In this document: positions 35,301-43,357 of the stretch, one piece after another | Numbering within the stretch: position 1 is the first letter of the stretch | Layout of the letters: every line of letters starts with the position of its first letter | Assembly: GCF_000003815.2 (NCBI RefSeq) | Contig: NC_049989.1 | Coordinates: 22,781,737-22,845,736 of the forward strand | DNA from: Branchiostoma floridae | Lineage: Eukaryota; Chordata; Leptocardii; Amphioxiformes; Branchiostomatidae | Direction of reading: 5' to 3' | DNA: 64,000 nt | Program-made: the position numbers and the translations under genes | Notes under the pieces: generated by a model | Told to the model about the DNA's origin: nothing | What the model saw: the letters and a program-made list of their open reading frames with translations, nothing else | The model's database searches: none

Positions 35301-36673
35301 AAGAAGCAATTTTGAAATGGGATCGATACTTTATTCTTAGATGGGGGACTTCGATGTCATCGACAAAACTGTGTTCTTGTGGCCTTATGACGAGGTTAGT
35401 CGTTAGAGGCTCGGCTTACCGAGACTACAGTCGATGGTGTACGGGATGACGCCCTTGGGCCACCGGAGCGTGGCCAGCGCGGCTACGGCGTTGGCGGCGA
35501 CGTCCCCCGCCCGCTGGTTCTGCAGCTGCGCCTGGATGGCCTGCTGCTGCCGCGGGGTGATGGCGATGTCGCCCTCGAACGGAGTCTGGCCGACCGGCGG
35601 GCTCAGCGAGTCGGCTGCAGACGGACAGAACATGTTCGGATAAATCAATTCATCATATCAGTATCCACACATGTATCAATAATTATCATTAACAACGTTG
35701 AAGAGATTTATTAGCAACTCTCGCGAGAACTCGGTCACTCGGTGAGCAAGATGGACTGGATAGCCATCGAAAATTTGGAGGTACGTGTACTTACCTTTCA
35801 AAAATCAGTTACTGATTGATGACAATTCTATCAACTATCATTAACAAGAATCTTTATGAATGTAAGACATCCAGGTAAAGAATATTCAGGTGCAGTTCAA
35901 TCTCTATAACAGTTCAATCTCTACAACTGGATAAAAAACAAGAGATTTACTTTCGGAATTAAATCTTTCGGAAGTAAATCTACGTATCTTATTCAGTTGT
36001 AGAAATTACATTGTATCTGAATATTAACAAGTATCATTTTCGCTTATTATACTATATTGGCACATACCACTGAATTACGTTCTTAACTTAGTGTGCAATC
36101 CATTGTCATGGTCGAAATTCTCCAAGTCCAAGGATTGATGTATTCAAAAATTCGTACTTTCCCAGAACTATCGTAGATTGGAATTTGTTATCATTAAGTA
36201 CAGTAGGGGCATCTTCTCTGGATAGTTTTAAATAACGCTTGCAGATAGATGTGCAAAAGTTAGGTTTGACGGATCGTTCAATGTAATACAACCAGCTGCT
36301 GCCGCGCCGCGTGCCTGCGAAGCTGGTGTGTTACACCGAACGGCGGTTATACCGGCCATATACAGATACAGATACAAATTCAAAGAGAAGACTCGTATCG
36401 TACATGACTGACACTCTTCAACCATGCTTGTTAGTACCAAACAGGAAATATCTTTCTAAAAGCTAAACGAGTACGATTCCATATACAAGCACACATATAT
36501 ATTACACGCATTTTACAGCACAAAAAACTTGACAACGACTGACCTTCTTTGTTGACCTTGAGAATGCGTTCGAACGCGCCCATGGTGTCGTCATCCGGGT
36601 CCTGCGCGTGGCATCTGCCGCATATCGTCGTTGTCATGGCAACGATGACGCAGACAAATCTCCACAGCGTCAT
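14148..36673 (-). CDS. Secreted astacin metalloprotease with 2 ShK, 3 PAN/apple and F5/8C discoidin domains
   Basis: Twenty exons join without frame loss to 951 codons: 36544-36673, 35420-35614, 33039-33162, 32408-32583, 31416-31634, 30347-30382, 29664-29777, 29105-29239, 28140-28310, 27443-27557, 26630-26793, 26162-26276, 25586-25722, 19625-19748, 18981-19120, 16877-16969, 16077-16224, 15642-15840, 15230-15383, 14148-14314. Visible parts are a signal peptide (1-23), a propeptide with aspartate switch F-E-G-D (56-59), and an astacin domain from about 93 to 281 with [11 protein letters not shown] (178-188) and the Met-turn SIMHYP (233-238). Two six-cysteine ShK domains (about 294-376) follow, then a linker, and three PAN domains, each split over two exons (about 434-526, 527-610, 611-698). 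A Thr/Pro linker (699-729), one F5/8 type C domain (730-896) and an acidic tail with a 14-residue repeat (GGRVP-x-TTYPS) complete the protein. Nearly all exons are phase-1 bounded or paired 1-2-1, as in shuffled extracellular proteins. A strong acceptor at 36,726 implies an upstream noncoding exon. The substrate is unknown; matrix or mucosal action is inference. Confidence 0.92.
14544..14612 (+). repeat. Dispersed repeat end, copy A (relative at 30,018-30,086)
   Basis: The string 'gctgaagaagagtgatggat' is shared with 30,018-30,086, followed in both by 'aattttatccag'. It lies just downstream of the protease stop codon side within intron 20. It is a fragment of an interspersed element of unknown type. 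Confidence 0.5.
16228..16335 (+). repeat. SINE body fragment
   Basis: The stretch carries 'ggacgttaaatgg', 'ggtcccgtgtc' and 'ggcacgttaaagaaccc'. These resemble the body following the 5S-like head at 47,757-48,020 ('gggacgtaaaacggggg', 'gaccacgttaaacagcc'). No head is visible here. It sits directly beside the exon that starts the discoidin domain. Confidence 0.55.
17721..18966 (+). repeat. Satellite-like element, arm 1 (1,246 bp, ~162-bp units)
   Basis: The block starts with a near-perfect palindrome built on 'tatattgcaatcc' and ends at 'ggcctttctagtt'. Inside are about six tandem units of 158-164 bp, each with 'cctgaaatttggtacatagg' and 'catttttgactaaaaatg'. The same block, inverted, occupies 19,835-20,918. 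Its end lies only 14 bp from the donor site of protease exon 18981-19120. No coding function; open frames in it are fortuitous. Confidence 0.9.
19835..20918 (-). repeat. Satellite-like element, arm 2 (1,084 bp, inverted)
   Basis: This is the reverse complement of arm 1 with very few differences, apart from lacking one ~162-bp unit (arm 1 about 18,270-18,435). The spacer between the arms (18,967-19,834) holds both exons of PAN domain 3. The outer end, with the 'tatattgcaatcc' palindrome, directly abuts the 5' side of the non-LTR element. Confidence 0.9.
20919..25190 (+). mobile_element. Full-coding non-LTR retrotransposon (LINE, I-group-like with RNase H)
   Basis: The element spans from the end of satellite arm 2 to a (CAA)n tail at about 25,168-25,188. 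It encodes one long ORF (21151-25029) with endonuclease, reverse transcriptase, RNase H and a C-terminal zinc knuckle. No separate ORF1 is visible, though an open frame without Met runs in frame from 20,965, so the 5' end may be truncated. It lies in an intron of the protease gene on the opposite strand. I could not find clear target site duplications. Confidence 0.88.
21151..25029 (+). CDS. LINE ORF2-type polyprotein: endonuclease, reverse transcriptase, RNase H
   Basis: First in-frame ATG at 21151 ([10 protein letters not shown]), 1,292 codons, no internal stop or frameshift. The order is an apurinic-type endonuclease ([20 protein letters not shown] at its end), then reverse transcriptase with [42 protein letters not shown], and the catalytic QYADD. 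Next is an RNase H with all four acidic positions visible: [27 protein letters not shown] and NELADEQA. The protein ends in a Cys-x2-Cys-x7-His-x4-Cys knuckle (CEACGE...HFLYYC). The ORF is intact in every recognisable motif, so the insertion may be recent or even mobile. The domain order places it among the I/R1/LOA-like groups that keep RNase H; the exact clade needs a phylogeny. Confidence 0.9.
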   Translation: MKIAQINIRSINTSSALVERMCEQKNIDAICLSELWNKSEQPVCLKSWKWVQRNRTGRRGGGVAIATRESIKVMEEPLDQTTHADVVALNIYTNTLNFLLISAYVPPDDKLAMQEVMNIINNQSTKRKHLVVCGDLNARHTSWGDRKDNKLGQMLSTMMEASRTRIINNNTPTREESIIDLTIVNRDTQNHISNWRVEPEVPLQTDHNLITMIVGTKEKLEKQQRWNLRKVDWQEWERKTDTAFQKLAEETNSSRDNYDDNTEKIYDTFKERVMECAEELIEKKTVTQHSKGHWNKTLEEQMKNTKRALRKFRRRRDLNNLRKYLNEKQTLNKMEEEARNTYWNEQLKAMNPNNPQKFWRAIKNQLGRNAKPTIQPLKQQNGERATTDEQIAQVVSKEYAPGGVDMPDELEHWKQSITHAVKAVVTHEMHRLQEADTLEETSHEDSLNMDITLQEVEAAVHKMDSRSSPSPLEGILPIMLKKGGEGILIALHHMLNRVWITGHVPKQMKQDCKILIKKPGKEDYNQVRSYRPITLSSVIGKILERIINNRLTWWTEVNSTISPYQEAYRKNRTATHGVLRMIQHINEGWKRRESTVAVFADYEGCFDRIWQEGLLYKLMKHGIKGRMLCYLSGFLRDREISFRVNSVTTKPTLSKVGVPQGAVLSTTLCNIYTSDAYSDIDLSNFQYADDGAAWKTGPNLRDLITHVELQIAKLISQWCPRWNMKVEESKTKALIFQANHQADTRVNHIRVNGKRIEVLPEIKLVGITLDDRLTYTSHINNTKNKAYKALKVVSRVTNAKKNPNQEAHLLLYRALIRPILEYGAECTIMAGKKQEDAYAPIQRRALLAATGCKQRTSTEALEALTGTIPVDIHLTCRQAQAYLRLSTKHTGNPIYDTITHELTEERRGTPVHLLATRFKELKGELETETVDKECYFDARLPPFSIGRITGSFTPKMNNQCSKEQAKEEIAQLLQSIKQTKTTVVFTDGSSLGNPGPTGCSAVIYEHWGRTEPYTVKKPVAAKSNNYEGELQGLHLALSTLSKRERSEERVLILCDCKAAIENVITTHQVDAYNDLVNNIRQKLHEMKQKRVNIQIEWCPGHMGVAGNELADEQAKLAAEEARNSNMNTVWTRQQALKHIEKQAEERWKRRSELHTTSKHMQKINVQMKKKCKVLGLRSTQIAINQLVSGHTSLNAYRNWIDDTESPNCEACGERESTEHFLYYCPRYESSRHRMYNEVDNIYQELSTREKERRLDIVTLAGMREDLGEETNKMMYKAFSKYIEDTGRFAGED
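26778..26885 (-). repeat. Tandem copies of the PAN1 second-exon acceptor junction
   Basis: The true acceptor (26794-26795) is followed, on the intron side, by imperfect repeats of 'ggacgcacacctgcgaacgg' and shorter 'cacacctgtcaa' units. The copy at about 26,848-26,880 keeps 'gtcaaaggacgcacacctgc', i.e. exon start plus splice site. Confidence 0.65.
27530..27800 (-). repeat. Tandem copies of the PAN1 first-exon acceptor junction (~65-bp units)
   Basis: Four units start near 27,535, 27,601, 27,667 and 27,733. Each contains 'cggatcaccaaatatg', 'cgcagccctgggaaggt' and the intron part 'acattaacataatttatgca'. Read on the minus strand, each has a complete pyrimidine tract, an AG and then exon codons starting [11 protein letters not shown]. 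Only the first unit continues into the full exon. Confidence 0.9.
28491..28762. mobile_element. Foldback MITE with AACCTGGAAT termini, copy 1
   Basis: Ends AACCTGGAATCCAGTCT and its inverse (…GACTGAATTCCAGGTT) enclose further inverted segments ('ccgtagttag', 'cagccgccgggg' against 'cccggcggcag'). The same element is at 50,721-50,958. About 270 bp, noncoding, in a protease intron. Confidence 0.85.
28930..29065. mobile_element. SINE-like fragment (same family as 63,395-63,575)
   Basis: Shares 'aagtcaggtac', 'tacacc', 'ggaagtgaggaa', 'gtgcc'-type and 'catgacagga' blocks in order with 63,410-63,505. The latter copy has a tRNA-like head with Pol III boxes, so this is probably a head-less or diverged copy. 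Confidence 0.55.
29262..29660. repeat. Compound (CA)n tracts enclosing a copy of the ShK2 exon start
   Basis: CA-rich simple sequence runs from 29,270 to 29,650, ending in a (CG)n run. Between the tracts, 29,375-29,440 is a near copy of 29,190-29,245 ('ctctccctcccg', 'gacatctcgcctcgctgtct', 'gggccgtct'), which is the 5' part of the second ShK exon. In the copy the splice AG region has changed ('gtctaaactgac'), so it is probably dead. Confidence 0.8.
30018..30086 (+). repeat. Dispersed repeat end, copy B (relative at 14,544)
   Basis: Matches 14,544-14,612 ('gctgaagaagagtgatggat', then 'aattttatccag'). This copy also has 'cagtcgaaacgtcc', a string I associate with tails of interspersed elements in marine invertebrates. 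The family is not identified. Confidence 0.5.
30750..31480 (-). repeat. Tandem ~168-bp units over the donor end of the last astacin exon
   Basis: Four units. The strings 'gtacatgagctggacctgca' and 'cttctcgctga' occur at about 30,930, 31,098, 31,266 and the functional 31,430, at 166-168-bp spacing. On the minus strand each copy encodes the exon end ([15 protein letters not shown]) and a GT donor, followed by shared intron ('actttgacctcc'). Only the last is joined to the full exon. Confidence 0.9.
31590..31965 (-). repeat. Tandem copies of the acceptor end of the last astacin exon
   Basis: The intron end plus exon start (true acceptor 31635-31636) recurs at about 31,730-31,860 and 31,900-31,960. 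All share 'tcagcctttccgtacttgtc' and 'gtcgagacctaaaatggggg'-like intron sequence, the third less well. The same exon therefore has arrays on both its 5' and 3' borders. Confidence 0.88.
32140..32475 (-). repeat. Copies of the donor end of the zinc-motif exon
   Basis: The functional exon end (32408 onwards) is repeated at about 32,280-32,370, where 'gtgccagaacccgatggcgt' and 'cacctccacccagttgtccc' recur, including much of the HExxH codons and the donor. A third, degenerate copy is at about 32,145-32,210. The 32,280 copy would encode almost the same zinc motif but has no acceptor of its own that I can see. Confidence 0.85.
32941..33075 (-). repeat. Duplicated donor junction of the exon preceding the zinc-motif exon
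   Basis: 'cgcactatttgttcctgtag' plus 'aagtc.aggtagtcc' occurs at 32,948-32,985 and at the functional 33,034-33,072, separated by a (TTTG)n-like stretch. Both keep the GTGCGT donor. Confidence 0.8.
33770..33886 (-). CDS. Alternative astacin first-strand exon without aspartate switch
   Basis: On the minus strand a 117-nt exon with good AG acceptor (33887-33888) and GTGAGT donor ends in [16 protein letters not shown]. This is nearly identical in protein to the end of exon 35420-35614 ([16 protein letters not shown]). Both start with the second and third base of a codon and stop after the first base, so either, or both, can join exon 1 to exon 33039-33162 in frame. The remainder of this copy is Arg/Pro-rich and has no F-x-G-D propeptide motif. 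It could be a mutually exclusive exon, a cassette, or a relic; transcripts would decide. Confidence 0.6.
33886..34560 (-). repeat. Minisatellite of ~50 bp carrying the alternative exon's acceptor
   Basis: About fourteen imperfect units of 'ggacaggaacctgttccggg' followed by 'aatctcaggtcaatgaccga' and a G-rich stretch. On the minus strand each unit reads '...ttcccggaacag' then 'gttcctgtcc'. This corresponds to the splice acceptor and first bases of exon 33770-33886 ('ttccaggaacag' then 'gtccctgtcg'). The functional junction is the first unit of the array. Confidence 0.9.
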
Positions 36674-36726
36674 TTTACCCTTTCTACCTAGATGATACAA
36701 TGTACCTGCTGGAAGTTGTCGTTTTT

Positions 36727-37483
36727 CTGAAAAGTGAAAGAAATGATACAAATAATAAAGACGTTTTCGTCAGGCCGAACGATCCACATTCTTGGAACAA
36801 AATGTAAACGCGTGCAACATTTTTAGTTTGTTTCCTGATGAAAAAAGAAAAGTAAGTACTTGGACAGCATCTGTGAGTAATTTCAACAGTTTAAACAATC
36901 ACTTGATAACTAGGTGAATAGCAACATGCGAGAACATCTCTGTACTCGCAGTAGCAAGAAGTTCACTTTTGCGTCAAAGTCTTGCAAGCAAAGTTATATA
37001 TAACGCCGCTTGTCTTACATCAGATATTGTGGCGTTTGGTACGTCTTCAAGTTTTCAAGTTGGACCCAACATATCTGCTCGGAGACTAGCACTACGGACG
37101 ACACAACCAACAATGCCACCTAGCGGAACGTGTGGTACTACATCTCGGTCTGAACCCGCAACTTGTGATTCACCCCTTTCCCCATCCGGTTTCCCATACT
37201 GCTGCCTTTACAGTCAGACAAGAAGTAGCAGCCCTGAGGATGTATGACAATGCTGCATTGTATTAACTGGAAATCACAGAAACACGGATAAGAGACAGAC
37301 AGGCAGACAGACTGACTGTCACTCATATAGACAGATAGACAGACAGATAAAGCCCATGGTAATGCTTCTCACCCTTGCCGTTCGCGTGATGTAACAGCAA
37401 CAACTTGCCACAAAACAACCCACCTAATAGCCCTCTGACGTCTCGAGGTTTGGTTCTGGGGCACACAACAAGTGATGATGTCA
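36727..37483. other. Upstream of protease coding start, nothing recognised
   Basis: A pyrimidine-rich acceptor at 36,727-36,745 on the minus strand precedes the start-codon exon. Beyond it I see no exon, no TATA box and no known repeat, apart from a short (CAGA)n stretch at about 37,290-37,350. Confidence 0.5.
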
Positions 37484-37679
37484 TACTCTCCAAGCAGAGG
37501 TTAGGCTCCGGCTTTTTAAACGTTTTTTAGTTGTTTTTATCGAGCTTTCTATTTTGTTTGTTTCTTGAAGTCCACCAGCCAAACGTTAGGTTTTGACAAT
37601 ACAAGATACAATACAAAATAGAAAGATGGCTAAAAAACATTAAAAAAACAGTAGAAGCCTAACCTCTGCTTGGAGAGTA
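37484..37679. mobile_element. MITE with TACTCTCCAAGCAGAGG termini and 9-bp target duplication
   Basis: A 196-bp foldback with inverted ends TACTCTCCAAGCAGAGGTTA. The flanks are exact direct repeats ATGATGTCA (37,475-37,483 and 37,680-37,688). It is a sister of 45,438-45,642. No coding capacity. Confidence 0.92.
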
Positions 37680-38306
37680 ATGATGTCACGCAGACCACCT
37701 GTTCTGTTGACGTATGTGTGGTCAAGGACAAACAAGATCACGTGACTTACACACATGCACACATACAAACGGTACCGAAAACTACCGAAAACACAACCTT
37801 TTTGGAAAAGGTAATAATCGACCAGGAGAGTGGTTACGTGGGAACATCATCATTTGATATTCCATGGTGGCCAAGCTCCCATAGCAAGCCATTTCCCTAT
37901 TTAGCTACATTTGACTTCTTTTTCTAAATCTGACTAATTATAATTTTCAGCCAGTGTAGTTTCTCTGGCGGAGACTAGTAAAAACAACTAGGTGCACTTA
38001 AGAACACTTAACGACGTCACACGACCGGAAGTTTGACAGGTGAGGAGACTTTGCACAGACAACCACTTCCGGTCTGACTGTTTAGAAAGGAACAAATAAA
38101 AGAGGAGTCTTCTCTTCAGTACACAAATAACAACAGCGGCCATTCATGTTTTGGCAGGCGGACAGAAGAAGGGAGCCTTTGTTTTGGGGACAGATGCAGA
38201 AAACTAAATGGGGAAACAAGAAAGACCATGAGAAGTTATTCAAAGCCGCAACCAGGACAGGCACTCTGACTAGAGTCTGAGTTCTCTCTTTATAGCGGTG
38301 GCGAAT

Positions 38307-38878
38307 CATGCCCGTAGCCAGGATTTTGGTGGTGGTGGTGGTGGGTGGGGGGGGGGTCTTTTTAGTAATTGTGGGACCATCGACCGCCGCAGGCGTGAGT
38401 TACCTAGGGGGATCCGGGGGCATGTTCCCCCGGAAAAATTGAAATTTTGACCCTTTGAAACGCCATTTCCTGCATTTTGACGGGCAAAAATCGCTTGCGA
38501 AGTTTCATGGAATTTCTATTAAAGGACAAGGCTTTTGCGTAAGTCTTTGAGGCCTCGATATATTTTCACCAAGTCGTCCGACACCAAAGGCGCGAGGCGT
38601 CGCAATGGAGGTCCGGGGAAATTTTGAAATCTTGACCCTCTGAAAATTTCCTTCACTTTCTGGGGCAAATTTTGCTGATAGACTCACTACGATTGGCTGA
38701 AATGTCTATCAGGGAAAAATGCAAATCAGTCATGCCTTTGAAAAAAAATCTTGGACATGAAAAAGTGCCCCTTCGAGCCTGAAAAAGCGGACCTTTTGAG
38801 CGTGCGCGTGTGTGTGCGTGTGTGTGTGTGGGGGGTCTTCCACCGCCATCCCCCCCCCCCCCCCTGGCTACGGGCATG
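38307..38878. mobile_element. TIR element with CATGCCCGTAGCCAGG termini
   Basis: Left end CATGCCCGTAGCCAGG and right end CCTGGCTACGGGCATG are inverted; the flanks share 'cgaat'. The interior has poly-G/poly-C next to the ends and 'gggggcatgttcccccgg'. A similar 'gggggagcatgcccccgg' string occurs inside the hAT-like element at 56,494-58,281. 572 bp, non-autonomous. Confidence 0.8.
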
Positions 38879-39532
38879 CGAATTATTCATTGATCAAGCC
38901 TCTCCGCATCTGCTTGGAGATCAGACGTCCTCCACAAAAACGCACAGTCAGGTTTCCGTGGCCTAAAACGACCCAGACATGCCGGAAGTGGGGGTAACGT
39001 TAGACAAGCTCGCGGTCACGGGACTTCCATCAAGCGGTCCGCCTGAAGGCTAACCTCGTTTAAAGGCTCATTATGTAACATCTTTGCCCCCAAATCAGAA
39101 ACACTCTAGGTAACAAAACCTCCATGTCAATGACGTCAATGATATGTGCAACGGGACATTGCAGTGAATTGAAGTTTGCAGTAATATCCTGTTCCTTTTC
39201 ATCCCTTAGACTTGCTCGTCCATTTGATAAGAAACAAAGGAGATATACAGAAGCTAAGTTGACCTTAGAGTTATTGACATCACTTTATTTCCCGTCAAAC
39301 CTGTTGTTATTGAGCAACCTTGAATTCCCTCTGTCTGTTTTGCAGTAAAATTTTGTGCGTTTTCGCCCCTAGAATCCTTCCATGTTCGTCCCCAAACCTC
39401 CGCTATCACCTTTAATAAGAACCAGGAGAGGTGAGACAATGCAAAGTTCTGCAACAGGAAACAGAACTGAGGCGCTCAATGCTGCCCGCCAAGCAGATCT
39501 TCGGTTCCGGCTGTTTTTGACGTGTTTTAGGC

Positions 39533-40475
39533 TAATCTCCAAGCAGGTCTTGCTGTGGCAAATGGGAAGGNNNNNNNNNNNNNNNNNNNNNNNNNNNNNN
39601 NNNNNNNNNNNNNNNNNNNNNNNNNNNNNNNNNNNNNNNNNNNNNNNNNNNNNNNNNNNNNNNNNNNNNNNNNNNNNNNNNNNNNNNNNNNNNNNNNNNN
39701 NNNNNNNNNNNNNNNNNNNNNNNNNNNNNNNNNNNNNNNNNNNNNNNNNNNNNNNNNNNNNNNNNNNNNNNNNNNNNNNNNNNNNNNNNNNNNNNNNNNN
39801 NNNNNNNNNNNNNNNNNNNNNNNNNNNNNNNNNNNNNNNNNNNNNNNNNNNNNNNNNNNNNNNNNNNNNNNNNNNNNNNNNNNNNNNNNNNNNNNNNNNN
39901 NNNNNNNNNNNNNNNNNNNNNNNNNNNNNNNNNNNNNNNNNNNNNNNNNNNNNNNNNNNNNNNNNNNNNNNNNNNNNNNNNNNNNNNNNNNNNNNNNNNN
40001 NNNNNNNNNNNNNNNNNNNNNNNNNNNNNNNNNNNNNNNNNNNNNNNNNNNNNNNNNNNNNNNNNNNNNNNNNNNNNNNNNNNNNNNNNNNNNNNNNNNN
40101 NNNNNNNNNNNNNNNNNNNNNNNNNNNNNNNNNNNNNNNNNNNNNNNNNNNNNNNNNNNNNNNNNNNNNNNNNNNNNNNNNNNNNNNNNNNNNNNNNNNN
40201 NNNNNNNNNNNNNNNNNNNNNNNNNNNNNNNNNNNNNNNNNNNNNNNNNNNNNNNNNNNNNNNNNNNNNNNNNNNNNNNNNNNNNNNNNNNNNNNNNNNN
40301 NNNNNNNNNNNNNNNNNNNNNNNNNNNNNNNNNNNNNNNNNNNNNNNNNNNNNNNNNNNNNNNNNNNNNNNNNNNNNNNNNNNNNNNNNNNNNNNNNNNN
40401 NNNNNNNNNNNNNNNNNNNNNNNNNNNNNNNNNNNNNNNNNNNNATTTGCCACAGCAAGATCTGCTTGGAGATTA
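39533..40475. mobile_element. TIR element TAATCTCCAAG, interior lost in gap, 8-bp target duplication
   Basis: Left end TAATCTCCAAGCAGGTCTTG and right end with the inverse (CAAGATCTGCTTGGAGATTA) surround 874 N. The direct repeat TTTTAGGC flanks both sides (39,525-39,532; 40,476-40,483). This could be a larger, possibly coding, parent of the TCTCCAAGCAGA MITEs, but the interior cannot be read. Confidence 0.85.
39571..40444. other. Assembly gap (874 N)
   Basis: A run of N lying wholly inside the TIR element above. The apparent long open frames across it are artefacts. Confidence 0.98.
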
Positions 40476-41069
40476 TTTTAGGCGTCTGTGTCAGGCTTTC
40501 CATTTTGTCCCGTGGCTGTCGCGTCCTTCATGTTTGTCGGTCAAATTCTAGCCTGATTACCAGCCTTGTTAGTTCACCGGGGAGTATGGGAATCCAGGTT
40601 AGGTAACTAGGCTGATACTCAGTCACCCCGGCTAGAAGGACAAAAAAGAAAGCCCGACAATGAAATGACAAGTATAGTCTCAACCAGACTCACTACGCTG
40701 GATATTACAGGGAGAATACTAGTAATTTGCCAGGGGTGTTTTGCTTCCAGAGTAGTTAGCTGGCCAATTTTTCCGTACCCCCATAGGAGGGCCTCAGGTG
40801 AAGGCTAAAGAAATACTCAAAACAGCCGGAGTCGAACCTCTGCTTGGAGATTAACTCCAGGCGCCGGCAGTGACGTGACGACAGGACCGAAGGTCTGGGC
40901 TGAGCTGCCGTCTTGAGTTGTCGCCTCCGTATGTCAGACTGGCGCTAAACTGGCTACCCTGGACAACCAGACTTTTGTTTTAGACAGAACCGGCAGAGAA
41001 TTTGTTCGGCAGCCAAGGCCAACATCTCTGTTATGAAATTTAATTTCAATTTAATAAAAAGGTTAATAA

Positions 41070-41397
41070 GAACAGTAGGGAAGACCAGAAGGGATAAGAT
41101 CAGGAATGAGGCGATAAGGGGAATGGTTGGTGCCACCAACCTCAACCACTATAGTACTACATCGCCCGACAACAGATAAAGTGGTTCGGGCACCTCGTCA
41201 GGACGTCACCCAATCAACCGGCCCTGAGAGCCTACAACACCAGAGTGTCAGGGCGGCGGGCCAGAGGTCGACCACGACGCCGGTGGATCAACGGAGTGAA
41301 AGAGACCCTGAACACCCATGGACTGACACTCCAACAGGCCACGCGTCTTGCAATGGACCGCCTTCTCCTCCTCCCCGCGACACCCTCGACGGTATAG
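41070..41397 (+). pseudogene. Broken LINE reverse transcriptase C-terminus
   Basis: Translated in pieces, the plus strand gives TRRDKIRNEAIRGMVGAT, then after a frame change IKWFGHLVRTSPNQPALRA and GRPRRRWINGVKETL with ATRLAMDR. This is the conserved tail downstream of the RT domain in many non-LTR elements. At least one stop/frameshift lies near 41,178. It ends at a (GATA)n stretch, a common LINE tail. Confidence 0.75.
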
Positions 41398-41478
41398 GCG
41401 GACGGATATAGATAGATAGATAGATGTACAGCCAAACCAATAAATTGATAGATAGATAGAAAAAGGTTGAAAAAAATA

Positions 41479-42702
41479 CGACACAGTATCTCATGGCCTA
41501 TGCACAGCGGAGCATTATGCCATTCTCCTGTTTTTTGTTGATGAACTGTGTTCAGCAACTGTTGCTGTAGGTTTAGAAACGACCCACATTCAGTCATTGT
41601 TCCTTAAGTTCCACTATGCCTTATTTTTGGCAAGCTTCCTTCGGTGAGTCCTTGGCTCATTGACTATCTTTGCTTTGCTTTAAACTTCTCATTCATCACG
41701 TCAGTGTGTGTGTCGCGAGTCTTTCTGTTAAGGTTCAGTACGAATTCCCAACAACGCGTCGTGAATAGTTCCGCAAGGTCAACTTTTGGCAGTGAACTGG
41801 TTAACCTGGAAAACTAGACTGTTCGGCAGCTAAGGCAGCTTTTCCCAAGGACCTAGCTATAGCCTTAGATATAAAGCACACTGGGCCATGGGGATTTGTC
41901 ATACATGTAGCCTGAATGCCAGACCCCAGCCCGATCTAAGATATATATATATCTATCACGATAGATATTTTTGAGATCGTGCTAGCGTCTGATATCCAGA
42001 CTATCATACAGGGAGAGTTTGCCAGCCTAGCATGACAAGTCCCCGGTGTGCTTATCTAAGGTCCTCGGGACAACCTGCCTTGGCTGCCGAACAATTTCTC
42101 TGCCAGCCCTGCTTAATTTAAGTCTGGTTGTCATATTTCCAAACTGGGGCAGATTTCCGGAACGAAAAGAACAATATTAGATTCACTAAAGTACGCAAGA
42201 CGCAAAGTAGTTGGCATTATTTGTGTATATTTCTACGTATACATTTCTATTTTTTCGTTTCCACAAACAGCCCGGCCGGGCCCCGGTTACAAAATGTGAC
42301 GCTATCATTTCCAGGGTAATATCAAACTGGCAGCGTCGTGCCTTGTAACGTTCTCAGACAACTTAACCGGTCACGGTCAAAAGTCGAGCTTGCGGAACTT
42401 CTCACGACGCGTTGTTGGGAATTCTTACCGAACCGTAACAGAAAAGAGCTCTCGAAAGTCGTCACACACACTCACATGATGAATGAGAGGTTTAACAAAC
42501 TACAAAGAGTGCCAAGGAGCCAAGGACTCGCCGAAGGAAGCTTGCCAGGAATAAGGCAAAATGGAACTAAAGGAAGAAAGACTAAATGTGGGTTGTTTAA
42601 AACCTACAGCAACAGTTGCTGAACACAGTTCATCGACAAAAACCAGGATAATGGCATAACAATTAGGCTCCGCTGTGCATAGGCCATGAGATACTGTATC
42701 GT
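41479..42702. mobile_element. Long foldback element with ~350-bp diverged inverted arms
   Basis: The left arm starting 'acagtatctcatggcctatg' is the inverse of the right arm ending 'cataggccatgagatactgt'. The arms stay alignable for about 350 bp ('cccaacaacgcgtcgtga' against 'tcacgacgcgttgttggg') and further in ('gttcggcagctaaggcag' against 'ctgccttggctgccgaac'). Part of the inner arm is also repeated at about 40,955-41,025. The short open frame in the right arm is not a recognised protein. Confidence 0.75.
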
Positions 42703-43090
42703 ATCACTGTTTTTAAATTCATATATCATATTTGTGTATGAGCCATGGTGCCTGAAATAAACCCCAAACAACCAAAAACACTACGTGCATACAAGAACTT
42801 CTTCGTAAACTAAAGAGGGGACTTGATAATAAGGGCCGCTGCAATCCATATCTATGGTTCTCGTTCATCTTAAGTGTAAATTTAGCCACAGTTGGAAAAC
42901 AAACTTCAATCTGACTCTGTTAAAAAAATGTGTATCAAGGATATATGAGAATTCGAATTTCTTTTTTTTAAAACAACAATCTTTATTGACAACGACAAAA
43001 GTACAGCGACTTTCGTAAGGTCTACATGAATAACAACTACTTACAGTACAACTAAACACATATATATGGATATCTATAGGTATGAATACA

Positions 43091-43357
43091 TCAACATAAA
43101 GGGTCTAGCATGTCATTTACACTATTGGTTCTACGGTATAAACAATCGTGAATATATTTGCCTACTTGTACACAATGTGGATTTTCGCCTCCCAGAATGT
43201 ACTTGAATTTATCTATCGAACAGAGAGTAGCAAAGTCTTTAGAGCGAGCGGAAAGTAATGTGAACAGCTCTGTGCGTTTGTCATCATATTGAGAACAATT
43301 TAAATACACAACCTGGTGTCTGAGAGACATCGAAAAACGTAACCAATTTGAGCGCAC
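43091..43357 (-). pseudogene. LINE C-terminal tail fragment (minus strand)
   Basis: The minus-strand frame reads DKRTELF...DFATLCSIDKFKYILG and GKYIHDCLYRR. It resembles the part just after the zinc knuckle in the fragment at 47,166-47,537 (ERAELYRLIEP, NIDKFIFLMN, IKHICSYIFN). No catalytic motifs remain. It is an old insertion fragment. Confidence 0.6.

Noticed and set aside
39382-40551. Long open frames on both strands across the second gap
   Set aside because: They consist almost entirely of translated N; there is no readable sequence.
42338-42622. 94-codon open frame
   Set aside because: It lies in the right arm of a foldback element and resembles no known protein; the left arm copy is not open.
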